From Hormoscilla sp. GUM202 (lineage in GTDB: Bacteria > Cyanobacteriota > Cyanobacteriia > Cyanobacteriales > Desertifilaceae), in assembly GCA_005518205.2 (NCBI GenBank), contig RFFC02000010.1, positions 145,871-209,870 of the forward strand: a stretch of 64,000 bases of DNA. Direction: 5' to 3'. This document shows positions 56,194 to 64,000 of this stretch, one piece after another. Below the pieces are notes generated by a model. That model was not told the DNA's origin and made no database searches. It saw nothing but the letters and a program-made list of their open reading frames with translations. The first letter of the stretch is position 1. Each line of letters starts with the position of its first letter. The position numbers were made by a program, and so were the translations under genes.

Positions 56194-56991
56194 CTAACTC
56201 TGTTGCTTCCTCCAGGATTTATTATGGGGAAACAACGTTCCCATCAGTTCATCTAGCTGTTCTTGCCCATAAACTATAGCTTGATTTTCAGAAGCTTCTT
56301 CTAATGCTAGCGGCAGATCGGCCTCCTTGGCTGATGGAGTATCACTGGTAGAGTTATCATCTACCGGTGTTAGGGCCGCCCCTTCCTCTTCCATGCTGCG
56401 CCCACTCGACATCGAAGGCTTGGGGGTGTTAGCAGAGGCATTTCGCGCTACCGCCGAGTTGATCGACGCCTGCACCGCTGGAGTATTGACTATAGGATCC
56501 TTCGACCGAGTTTCCGGCTTGGACGACGCCGACTCAATGCTTGCTACAGTATTAACGATCGCCCCTTTGATCGCAGTATACTGTGCCACCTTACGCTGTA
56601 CATATTTCTCATCTTTTGATTGCTCATCTTTTGATAGTTTGCGACTGTCCTCTCCCAGCAAGGAGCCTGGAGGCACAACCTGTCCCTGTTCAATGTCACT
56701 ATTTATAATCGTCGTCATCGAGCCCACACAGGCATTAGCTCCAATCTTGCCCTTCCCAACTATTAGCACGCCCGCCCCCAAAGAAGCCCCCGACTCTACT
56801 GCCACGGTTCCTTTGCTCCCATGCACTATTGTGCCCATGCCTATACAGACACCCGCTGCGATGATAATCCGACTATCTCGATCCGCCTGCAGTAGCACCC
56901 CTGGCGCGATCGCCGCACTCCGATCTATCAAGACATCGCCACTCACTTTATACTGAGAGTTTTTGAGCGGTTGCAGTGGCGGAAAATACAT
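56194..56991 (-). CDS. ccmN: Carboxysome assembly protein CcmN
   Basis: 265 aa. The N-terminal half is a left-handed beta-helix of hexapeptide repeats (AAIAPGVLLQADRDSRIIIA, GVCIGMGTIVHGSKGTVAVE, ANACVGSMTTIINSDIEQGQ). A low-complexity linker follows, then a short C-terminal helix (YGQEQLDELMGTLFPHN), the encapsulation peptide that binds the shell. It links CcmM-Rubisco to CcmK/CcmO. Confidence 0.92.
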   Translation of the reverse strand: MYFPPLQPLKNSQYKVSGDVLIDRSAAIAPGVLLQADRDSRIIIAAGVCIGMGTIVHGSKGTVAVESGASLGAGVLIVGKGKIGANACVGSMTTIINSDIEQGQVVPPGSLLGEDSRKLSKDEQSKDEKYVQRKVAQYTAIKGAIVNTVASIESASSKPETRSKDPIVNTPAVQASINSAVARNASANTPKPSMSSGRSMEEEGAALTPVDDNSTSDTPSAKEADLPLALEEASENQAIVYGQEQLDELMGTLFPHNKSWRKQQS

Positions 56992-57128
56992 GATTATTAC
57001 AACCTAACTTGGTGTTTAATATCTCCGCAAGAGTGAAGTTTGAACTGTTTAAGGCGCTCAGGAAAAAGCATACACTGCATCCTTTCTACTTCACAGGTTC
57101 ATCACTTCACTCAAGAGGAATGTTTTTC

Positions 57129-58730
57129 TTATGCAGGTCGTTGGATAATCATCTCCACCACCCGCCGTTTCGCTTTCGTGTCAATGCCAATCAAGCGCAC
57201 GTACTCCCCGCTATGCTCCGTCATACATCCTTCTAGTGCCGCAATCACATCTGACTCCCGCTGGGACTCGATCGGGCTGCAACTCTGCCAAGAACTTGTC
57301 TTGAACCGGCGCTTATCCGCATGTTCCGTGCCAATCTTGTGCCCTTGAGCGAGAATATTGCGCACTTGCTCCAATGCTTCCGGGCTCAACTTGCTATCCG
57401 ATGCTAGTGCCTGGGAGCTGCTGTTGGCTGGGGCCTTCGATGCCTTCCCATCCGGTCGCTGGATAATCTCCTCCAACACTCGCCGTTTCGCCTTCGAGTC
57501 AATGCCAATCAAGCGCACGTACTCCCCCACATGTTCCGCCATGCTCGCTTCCACTGCCGCGATCGCCTGGGACGCATTTGTTGCTGCGATCGGCGCTCCA
57601 CTCTTCCAAGAACTCGTCTTAAACCGGCGCTTATCCGCATGTTCCGTGCCCACCTTGTAACCTTGAGCCAGTAGTTGGCGCACTTGCTCCGCCATTTCGG
57701 CACTTAAGCCACTACCATTTACCGACTCTATTGATGCTGGCTTGCTGTAGCTGCTAGACCCCGTGGCAGTTGTTGCTACGCTAAAGAGCGGTTTATCATC
57801 CGGTCGCTGGATAATTTCTTCGAGTACCCGCCGTTTCGCCTTTGAGTCAATCCCAATCAAGCGCACGTATTCGCCGCTATAATCCGCCATATAAGCGGAC
57901 AGAGCTGCAATCACTTCCGACTCCCGCTGACTCTCAATGGGAGGACAACTCTGCCAGGAACTCGTCTTAAACCGGCGTTTATCTGCATGCTCCGCGCCAA
58001 TTTTGTAACCTTGAGCCAGTAGTTGGCGAACTCGATCCATTATCTGATTGCTTAAACCTATAGTTTGTACTGTCCCTTTGCCATTGAACCCATTATCCGA
58101 TTTACCCAGCTCGTCTCGTACTTTAATGATGCAACTAGCATCATCTGCACAGCGATAACCGGTGACCAGGGCATCATTAATTCCTACCACGTGACGGGCA
58201 AATTTTGTATCTGTCTCTGTTACCTCTGGCAAGCGGTCAGCTTGCTGCTGATTTGTAATCACCGAACCGCTAGGCACGTACTTGCCGGGGGCAATTTCCA
58301 CATCTTGGATCAAGGCATGCATCATCACGATGCAACCATTTCCCACTCTGGCATTAAACACCGTCGAGCGAAAACCGATAAAGCAATCATCCCCTACATA
58401 TGCTGGTCCGTGAATCAAAGCCATGTGGGTAATCGAAGCATTCTTGCCAATCCAGACAGAATACCTCTTGCCGTCATCTCCAACGACCCGACCTTCCTCT
58501 AGACCGTGAATCACCACGCCATCTTGTACATTCGTTCCCTCGCCGATCTGGAAGGGGTTGCCTTCATCCGCTCGAATCGAAGTCCCCGGCGCTACCAGCA
58601 CGTGCGCACCAATGTAAACATCTCCGATTAGGTTAGAGAACGAGTGGACGTATGCCGTTTCATCTATCTGCGGCTCCGCCAATTTTTTTGACCAGGGGGT
58701 GGGGGGAGCCGCCTTGCTGCGGACTACCAT
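57129..58730 (-). CDS. ccmM: Carboxysome protein CcmM (gamma-carbonic anhydrase-like plus three Rubisco small-subunit-like domains)
   Basis: 533 aa. Residues 1 to about 190 are the gamma-carbonic-anhydrase beta-helix ([56 protein letters not shown]). Then come three RbcS-like repeats, each with VR(Q/N)(L/I)LAQGYK/HKIG and [13 protein letters not shown]. It gathers Rubisco by these repeats inside the carboxysome. Three repeats is within the usual 3-5. An internal start for the short M35 form is likely but not pinpointed. Confidence 0.95.
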   Translation of the reverse strand: MVVRSKAAPPTPWSKKLAEPQIDETAYVHSFSNLIGDVYIGAHVLVAPGTSIRADEGNPFQIGEGTNVQDGVVIHGLEEGRVVGDDGKRYSVWIGKNASITHMALIHGPAYVGDDCFIGFRSTVFNARVGNGCIVMMHALIQDVEIAPGKYVPSGSVITNQQQADRLPEVTETDTKFARHVVGINDALVTGYRCADDASCIIKVRDELGKSDNGFNGKGTVQTIGLSNQIMDRVRQLLAQGYKIGAEHADKRRFKTSSWQSCPPIESQRESEVIAALSAYMADYSGEYVRLIGIDSKAKRRVLEEIIQRPDDKPLFSVATTATGSSSYSKPASIESVNGSGLSAEMAEQVRQLLAQGYKVGTEHADKRRFKTSSWKSGAPIAATNASQAIAAVEASMAEHVGEYVRLIGIDSKAKRRVLEEIIQRPDGKASKAPANSSSQALASDSKLSPEALEQVRNILAQGHKIGTEHADKRRFKTSSWQSCSPIESQRESDVIAALEGCMTEHSGEYVRLIGIDTKAKRRVVEMIIQRPA

Positions 58731-58960
58731 GAGTTAATTCCTCCTTTCTCTCACTATTCCTTTGTCTTTTTGTTTGCGATTGCGCTGCGCGCATGACCGA
58801 CATTTAGATTTTACTCCTTGACGATCGCCCTGAACCTATAACGAATGGGAGCATGTCGGGCTAAGTCAATAAGTATTTTTGCTCGCAGACAATTGCCTAC
58901 TATAGGGAACGCTGACCACTAACAACTGACCACTAACAACTGACCACTAACAACTGACCA
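58731..58960. repeat. ccmL-ccmM gap with a 14-bp tandem repeat
   Basis: CTGACCACTAACAA is repeated about 3.7 times at 58,912-58,963, ending at the ccmL stop. The unit resembles 13,601-13,621 (ACTGACC repeats). Confidence 0.75.
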
Positions 58961-59266
58961 CTAGCGGTATTGGTCTTTTTTGCTATATATGGGGCGATTT
59001 TCCACTGTCACCGTGTCTATTATCGCCACCACCATAGCATCGATCGGACGCTCTTCACTTCCTTCTACTTTTCTAGCGGCACTGCCACGACTAACCAGAA
59101 CCCATTCATCAAAACCCGCTCCCACACTAATGTCTGCTGCCACCTCGTAAGTCGGCAATAGTTGTCCCGACTCATCTATAAACTGTAGCAGGAGTAGCTT
59201 TGCCCCTCTGAGACTCGGATCTTTTTGGGTACTGACTACCGTGCCCCGCACTTTGGCAATTTGCAT
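58961..59266 (-). CDS. ccmL: Carboxysome vertex protein CcmL
   Basis: 101 aa of the EutN/CcmL pentamer family: MQIAKVRGTVVSTQKDPSLR, LLLLQFIDESGQLLPTYEVA, SVGAGFDEWVLVSRGSAAR, IDAMVVAIIDTVTVENRPIY. It caps the vertices of the icosahedral shell. Its ATG follows the ccmK stop with no gap, so the two are translated together. Confidence 0.95.
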   Translation of the reverse strand: MQIAKVRGTVVSTQKDPSLRGAKLLLLQFIDESGQLLPTYEVAADISVGAGFDEWVLVSRGSAARKVEGSEERPIDAMVVAIIDTVTVENRPIYSKKDQYR

Positions 59267-59614
59267 TTATTCTCTTACTGGTCTGGAAGGGCGAATTGCG
59301 TTCGTACTCTCAGCGAACTGCTGCACGTCTTCCGTGTAGCGAATGGGCAGGACGTACTCCAGGTTTTCGTGCGGACGGGCAATGATGTGGGTTGACAGCA
59401 CCTGTCCGCCGTTAACGCGCTTGATGTTATCTACCCCAGCTGCTACAGAAGCTTGCACTTCCGATACATCCCCCCGGACTATTACCGTCACCCGACCACT
59501 ACCGATTTTTTCATATCCTACCAGGGTGACCCGGGCCGCCTTCACCATCGCGTCTGCTGCTTCCACTACCGCTGGAAACCCCAATGTTTCTACCATTCCA
59601 ACTGCAATTGACAT
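59267..59614 (-). CDS. ccmK: Carboxysome shell protein CcmK (second copy, C-terminally longer)
   Basis: 115 aa single BMC domain: [80 protein letters not shown]. Nearly identical to the copy at 59,731 except for a longer tail ([18 protein letters not shown]). Probably CcmK1. Forms hexameric shell tiles with pores for bicarbonate and RuBP. Confidence 0.94.
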   Translation of the reverse strand: MSIAVGMVETLGFPAVVEAADAMVKAARVTLVGYEKIGSGRVTVIVRGDVSEVQASVAAGVDNIKRVNGGQVLSTHIIARPHENLEYVLPIRYTEDVQQFAESTNAIRPSRPVRE

Positions 59615-59730
59615 TCTGTCACTCCTTGATTTTTCTCAGACCACCGATCCTTTATCACCTTTGATGCCGTCGGGATGTCGCGCTAACCGCACTGTCCCCG
59701 CCCGCAGGGCGTAAAATCGCACATCGGTCC

Positions 59731-60042
59731 CTAGTAGCTGCGGAACTGCTCCACCGCTTCCGTGTAACGAATCGGCAAGACATACTCTAGGTTTTCATGG
59801 GGACGGGCAATGATGTGGGTTGACAGCACCTCACCGCCATTCACCCGCTTTGCTGATTCTATCCCAGCTGCCACAGAAGCTTGTACTTCCGATACATCTC
59901 CCCGGACTATCACCGTCACCCGACCACTGCCGATTTTTTCATATCCCACCAAGGTGACGCGGGCGGCTTTCACCATTGAGTCTGCTGCTTCTACCACAGC
60001 CGGAAACCCTTTTGTTTCAATCATTCCAACAGCGATTGGCAT
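59731..60042 (-). CDS. ccmK: Carboxysome shell protein CcmK (first copy)
   Basis: 103 aa BMC protein: [20 protein letters not shown] and the same central sequence as its neighbour. The length and short tail (AVEQFRSY) fit CcmK2. Head of the ccmKKLMNO operon; its promoter lies in 60,043-60,300, which is very AT-rich at 60,210-60,340. Confidence 0.94.
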   Translation of the reverse strand: MPIAVGMIETKGFPAVVEAADSMVKAARVTLVGYEKIGSGRVTVIVRGDVSEVQASVAAGIESAKRVNGGEVLSTHIIARPHENLEYVLPIRYTEAVEQFRSY

Positions 60043-60779
60043 TTCTGTTCTCCTGTGTTTTGCGTTCGCGTCTGCTTGTGCCAGATCCCCGGGTAACGAC
60101 CCCTCCGCTAGCGGGTCGGGATTTTTTCGGTAGACATCTCTGACTACTATGAAGCCAAAGCTGGAATTCGCTTCTTTTTATAAGCATATGGTCTTGCTGA
60201 CTCTTAGCGCAACATAATTATACATAATATCTTTTAATTTTGCCGATTATTTTTGTTTATATTTTTAATATAATTAACCTTTATTAAAAAAACTTCATAT
60301 ACAGGGAAGTACCCACTTTAACTAAGTTTTTACTTATGTTATGGTGCGGGTGGCACATTTTGGGGTATAAGAAACGAGAGTGGCAAGGCTTCGCAAGAGC
60401 AGAAACCACTTGATATTGAGGCATAGCCGCGTGCGCAGGCTCCCGGCCCCCCGCACTCGCACTACCCGGGAGATCCTTCGGGAGCCAGCACTCGCACTAC
60501 CCGGGAGATACTTCTTTTCGCGCGTAGCCGTGTGCGGTCTCCTGGGAGCGCTAATCGCACTACCCAGGGGATACGGAACTCGCACTACCCGGGAGATCCT
60601 TCGGGAGCACGCTCCGGGCCACCTCCGCTGCGCAGTTTGGCATTTGCGAATGGTACGGGGCTAATTGCTAATTGCTCGGGGCGAAGGTCAAAAGGGGCAA
60701 TTCTCCTCGTTCTCTGGGGACCGCCAGGGAACGCAATTCTCAATTTACAAATCTGAGATGCGCCCATTCAATCTCTTTT
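60043..60779. other. Divergent intergenic region between ccmK and ndhF with a palindromic repeat cluster
   Basis: AT-rich part (60,180-60,340) probably holds the ccm promoter. At 60,430-60,610 the motif CGCACTACCCGGGAGAT(A/C)C occurs three times and GGGAGCGCTAATCGCACTAC once, the same family as 18,043-18,086. A GTTCTCTGGGG/CCAGGGAACGC hairpin lies at 60,708-60,735. Confidence 0.6.
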
Positions 60780-62633
60780 ATGCTAACGATGAATGAATTT
60801 TTGATCGCCAATAGTTGGTGGATACCTTTATATGGGTTAATAGGTGCGATCTTGACCCTGCCTTGGTCCACGGGAACTGTGCGTCGGACAGGACCGCGAC
60901 CAGCTGCCTACTTTAACCTCTTGATGTCCTTGGGGGCGTTTGTGCATGGTTCGCTGCTGTTGAGACTTACCTTGAACCAGCCGCCAGAATATCTCACATT
61001 CCACTGGTTAACCGCAGCCGATTTAGACCTGTCTTTGACTCTGGAGGTCTCATCGGTAAGTGTGGGAGCAATGGAGTTAGTGACCGGTTTAAGTCTGCTA
61101 GCTCAACTTTACGCCCTGGGGTATATGGAGAAGGACTGGGCCTTGGCGAGATTCTTCGCCCTGATGGGATTTTTTGAAGGGGCCATGAGTGGCATAGCTC
61201 TGAGTGACTCGTTGTTACTCACCTATGCCCTGTTGGAAATGCTTACCCTCTCTACTTATTTACTGGTGGGGTTCTGGTATGCCCAGCCCCTGGTGGTGAC
61301 GGCGGCACGAGATTCCTTCTTGACGAAGCGGGTGGGAGATATATTACTGTTGATGGGGGTGGTGGCCCTGGCAACGGAGGCAGGAAGCCTGGACTTTCTG
61401 GATCTGTATGACTGGGCGGAAACGGCGGATCTAAATCCAGTCTTCGCTACTCTCTTAGGCTTGGCTTTGATCGCTGGACCGACGGGTAAATGCGCTCAAT
61501 TCCCCCTGCATCTGTGGTTAGATGAGGCGATGGAGGGTCCTAACCCAGCCTCGATCTTGCGGAACTCGGTGGTGGTGGCTTGTGGGGCCTACGTGCTGAT
61601 TAAACTTCAGCCAGCGATCGCTATTTCCACCGTGGCATCGGCTACCTTAGTCGCGATCGGGACTGCCACTGCCATAGGGGCTTCCCTAGTGGCGATCGCT
61701 CAAGTTGATATCAAACGCGCCCTCTCCCATTCCACTAGCGCCTATCTGGGACTGGTGTTTGTGGCGGTCGGCACCCAATGGACGGGTTTTGCCCTGCTGT
61801 TGCTTTTGGCTCACGCGATCGCCAAGGCCCTGTTATTCATGAGCATTGGCTCCGTAATCTTAACCACTAACAGTCAAGATATCACCGAAATGGGCGGCCT
61901 AGCATCCAAAATGCCAGCAACAACCACTGCTTTTGCGGTCGGTACGGCAGGGTTGATCGGGCTACTGCCTCTGGGAGGCTTTTGGGCAATGCGCTTAGGA
62001 GCTGACGACTTGTGGTATTATGAGCCAGCTCTGATAGCAGTCTTACTCTTGGTCAACGCTTTAACGGCTATTAATTTAATCAGGGTGTTTCGGCTAGTGT
62101 TTTGGGGTCCCACTCAACCTAAGACTAGGCGATCGCCAGAGGTGGCTTGGCTAATGGCAACCCCGATGGTAACCTTGACGGTAGCCACCCTCCTATTTCC
62201 ATTGCTACTGCAACGCTTGTCGTTGCTGCCTAGTTGGGAGTATATTAATCTGCCAGCAGTGATGCTGATCGTCTCCTCTGGTGCGATCGGCTGTGCTGTG
62301 GGCGCCAGGATTACTCTCCAGAGGAGTTTGTCCCGATCGATTATCAAGCCTTTGAAATTCGTCCAAGACTTACTGGCCTATGATTTTTACATCGATCGGC
62401 TTTATGAGGTGACGGTGGTGTTTGCCGTCAGTCTGCTTGCCAAAACCACTGCTTGGTTTGACCGCTATGTGGTGGATGGAGTGGTGAATTTGGTCGGTCT
62501 GGCGGCTATTTTTGGCGGTGAAGGCTTAAAGTATAGTGGAGCAGGTCAGTCTCAGCTTTATGTTTTGACTATCCTGCTGAGCCTGGGGTTTTTAGTCACT
62601 CTCATGGGTTGGTTTGTCTATTTCCATCCCTGA
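60780..62633 (+). CDS. ndhF: NAD(P)H-quinone oxidoreductase subunit F (NdhF3/NdhF4 type)
   Basis: About 615-617 aa from ATG 60,780 or 60,789; upstream in-frame codons read through a repeat and are rejected. A multi-spanning antiporter-like subunit: PLYGLIGAILTLPWSTGTVR, MELVTGLSLLAQLYALGYME, GPTGKCAQFPLHLWLDEAME with the conserved Lys, DIKRALSHSTSAYLGLVFVA. The short length and sequence style point to the CO2-uptake forms NdhF3/NdhF4 of NDH-1MS rather than NdhF1. It lies next to the carboxysome genes, fitting the CO2-concentrating role. Its usual partners ndhD and cup are not in the window. Confidence 0.85.
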   Translation: MLTMNEFLIANSWWIPLYGLIGAILTLPWSTGTVRRTGPRPAAYFNLLMSLGAFVHGSLLLRLTLNQPPEYLTFHWLTAADLDLSLTLEVSSVSVGAMELVTGLSLLAQLYALGYMEKDWALARFFALMGFFEGAMSGIALSDSLLLTYALLEMLTLSTYLLVGFWYAQPLVVTAARDSFLTKRVGDILLLMGVVALATEAGSLDFLDLYDWAETADLNPVFATLLGLALIAGPTGKCAQFPLHLWLDEAMEGPNPASILRNSVVVACGAYVLIKLQPAIAISTVASATLVAIGTATAIGASLVAIAQVDIKRALSHSTSAYLGLVFVAVGTQWTGFALLLLLAHAIAKALLFMSIGSVILTTNSQDITEMGGLASKMPATTTAFAVGTAGLIGLLPLGGFWAMRLGADDLWYYEPALIAVLLLVNALTAINLIRVFRLVFWGPTQPKTRRSPEVAWLMATPMVTLTVATLLFPLLLQRLSLLPSWEYINLPAVMLIVSSGAIGCAVGARITLQRSLSRSIIKPLKFVQDLLAYDFYIDRLYEVTVVFAVSLLAKTTAWFDRYVVDGVVNLVGLAAIFGGEGLKYSGAGQSQLYVLTILLSLGFLVTLMGWFVYFHP

Positions 62634-62662
62634 ACGGGCCTGACAGCAGGTACAGTGGCGCC

Positions 62663-62942
62663 GGGTGCATCCCAGTTTGGTAATGAGTATTTTTGCTTAG
62701 TCGAGCAACTGACGAGATGATGTTAGGCTGAGATACCAGACAAACGTTCCCCCTGAAACGATGAATAGAGAGAAGTTGGCTCAAATACAAACTTATGCCT
62801 TGGCCATGGCCGCCTTGTTGTACGAGGAGGCTCAAGCGACTGTTCCAGAGGAATTGAAAACGCTCTCAGGGATAGAAGGCACCATCCGCAGGCAGTGGGT
62901 AGCGGCCTTTTTTCGAGACAATGCAGGACTGGTCACTACTTA
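62663..62942 (+). mobile_element. ISKra4 family internal-deletion derivative
   Basis: Begins with the end repeat GGGTGCATCCCAGTTTGGTA and upstream sequence similar to the element at 38,591. The small ORF (62,761-62,942) reads NREKLAQIQTYALAMAALLY, then jumps from GTIRRQ straight to VAAFFRDNAGLV, which lies far inside the full transposase. Several hundred bases are deleted, and the far end is not found. Confidence 0.75.
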
Positions 62943-63010
62943 GGAGCAAATTGGCAAATACTTGTCAGACATGTAATGCCTTTATTGGACAAAATTTTTC
63001 CGTGATTATA

Positions 63011-63110
63011 AGTACATGGACAAAATTAATTTCACACACTCTCTCGCGCTAGTCTCCATATCCGGAGCATGTCGCCCATGGCTATGTGCAATTATTTTTG
63101 TCTAACTACT
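63011..63110. mobile_element. 100-bp MITE with TA flanks, copy 2
   Basis: Identical to 45,306-45,405; TA on both sides (63,009 and 63,111). Confidence 0.9.
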
Positions 63111-63157
63111 TATAGGTTGTTATTCTACAGGATATTTCAATGGCAACATATAATTGT

Positions 63158-63271
63158 AGGCGTTGCACAATAACGGGATGATGGAGATAGTTGCAGAACT
63201 CTCAAACTTAGACAACAAGCCATTTTCAGTTATGTGCAAAAAAGGGCATCATCCCCAAAATGTGCAATGCC
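63158..63271. mobile_element. 114-bp MITE with IS1-type ends and 7-bp target duplication
   Basis: Left end GGCGTTGCACAATAACGGGA and right end (reversed) GGCATTGCACATTTTGGGGA match the end of the IS1 remnant at 7923. AATTGTA directly flanks both sides. Confidence 0.88.
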
Positions 63272-63429
63272 AATTGTACGCCGTGTGCAACTTTTTCCAA
63301 CCAACGAGATTTAGGGAGTTTTGAGAACAACATTTTCAGCCAAAGACCACCAAACCGTTATTCTTCCGTAGAAAGTTGCACATCGCGTAATTGTCGATCG
63401 TTAATCGCAAATCACAAATCGCAATCAGG

Positions 63430-63948
63430 ATAGCTATGTATTTAGATTTTCTGAGGCAACTAATGCCGCCCTCACGGACCTCAACCTCGACAACAGCATC
63501 GATGAAAACTCGGCAGCCAACACTAGCCAACACTGTTGTCGGCACTTTCTCGACCACCGACCCCGATACAGGGGATACCTTTACCTACCAGTTAGTAGCA
63601 GGTAGGGGAGATACGGATAATGCTGCCTTCACCATTCTCGGGGACCAACTGCTTTTCAACAGTTCCCCAGACTTTGAAACTCAGTCGAGTTACAGCATCC
63701 GAGTGAGAACAGAAGATGCCGTCGGGCTGAGTTACTCGGAGAATTTCACCATTAACATCAACGACGTTAATGAAGACCCCACCGACCTCAATCTCAGCAA
63801 CAACAGCCAAATTGCCTTAAATATCGGCGGTAGCAGTAGTGACTATGGCCATGGCATAGCCACCGACAGCAATGGTAATGTCTGGGCTACAGGGTCTTTC
63901 AACGGCAGCATCGACATCGACGGAGACGTGCGATTCGTTCAGGTATAA
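63430..63948 (+). pseudogene. Cadherin-like/SBBP-repeat surface protein fragment
   Basis: Coding begins in one frame with EATNAALTDLNLDNSIDENS, then shifts after a 10-bp tandem duplication (63,515-63,534) to VVGTFSTTDPDTGDTFTYQL, FNSSPDFETQSSYSIRVRTE and SENFTININDVNEDPTDLNL (a cadherin-type repeat). The end reads GHGIATDSNGNVWATGSFNG, an SBBP-like repeat. Both ends are cut off. It is a piece of a large secreted calcium-binding repeat protein. Confidence 0.7.
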
Positions 63949-64000
63949 GCTGAAAAACCAGTGAAAGCCTGGCTGGTCCCATTAGCCAGTAACTTTGGTA

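Noticed and set aside
60672..60779. N-terminal extension of ndhF
   Set aside because: It reads through a GTTCCC-type repeat and is not hydrophobic like the real N-terminus.

Overview
The window comes from a phycoerythrin-containing cyanobacterium, probably filamentous. The evidence is the density of the HIP1 octamer GCGATCGC, complete phycobiliprotein and bilin-synthesis genes, a beta-carboxysome cluster, a cyanobacterial NdhF, an orthocaspase, DUF29 proteins, and many toxin-antitoxin modules, insertion sequences and palindromic repeats. No tRNA, rRNA or CRISPR array was recognised.

Layout. 1-10,100 is largely decayed accessory DNA: a DUF6883 remnant, a collapsed DUF1800/DUF1501 pair, a VapC-type module, an ABC-class ATPase, an IS630 element inserted beside an IS1 remnant, a PIN remnant and a ruined SF1 helicase carrying a MITE. 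10,155-16,430 holds housekeeping genes (mtnP, a pseudo-orthocaspase, sat, cpeY). 16,558-22,320 is a phycobilisome region: cpeBA, a small nblA that gene callers can miss, a cpcS/cpeS-type lyase, a metalloprotease, cpcG and an rluD-type gene. 22,323-26,640 holds two DUF29 genes and three toxin-antitoxin modules separated by copies of one repeat.

26,966-39,762 (minus strand) is the most notable locus. It reads as a three-gene pPIWI-RE island: a PD-(D/E)XK nuclease, a DinG/XPD-like helicase with a Cys4 cluster, and a 1034-aa PIWI-like protein. Two mobile insertions break it up. An IS630 element that itself carries an ISKra4-family element splits the 3' end of the nuclease gene. A group II intron lies antisense inside the helicase gene. 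Removing the IS restores a nuclease stop that overlaps the helicase start (TAATG). Only the PIWI gene is intact.

40,000-43,100 is repeat-rich, with a small aspartic-protease module. 43,164-49,450 is the second phycobilisome cluster (minus): pebA-pebB, cpcL, cpcB-cpcA, cpcE, cpcF. The usual rod linkers are absent, a MITE lies between cpcA and cpcE, and a leuA-like remnant lies between cpcE and cpcF. 49,450-55,240 is again decayed: a MITE-split DUF4351/Rpn-like gene, an IS630, an hsdR remnant and an IS701. 55,352-60,042 encodes the carboxysome genes ccmK-ccmK-ccmL-ccmM-ccmN-ccmO, with an ndhF3/ndhF4-type gene divergent at 60,780. The last 1.4 kb holds an ISKra4 deletion derivative, two MITEs and a cadherin-like gene fragment.

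Taken together, the conserved genes serve light harvesting (phycoerythrin and phycocyanin subunits, their lyases, bilin reductases, linkers, an NblA-type degradation factor) and CO2 concentration (carboxysome shell, NDH-1 subunit). The regions between them are defence, toxin-antitoxin and transposon sediment.
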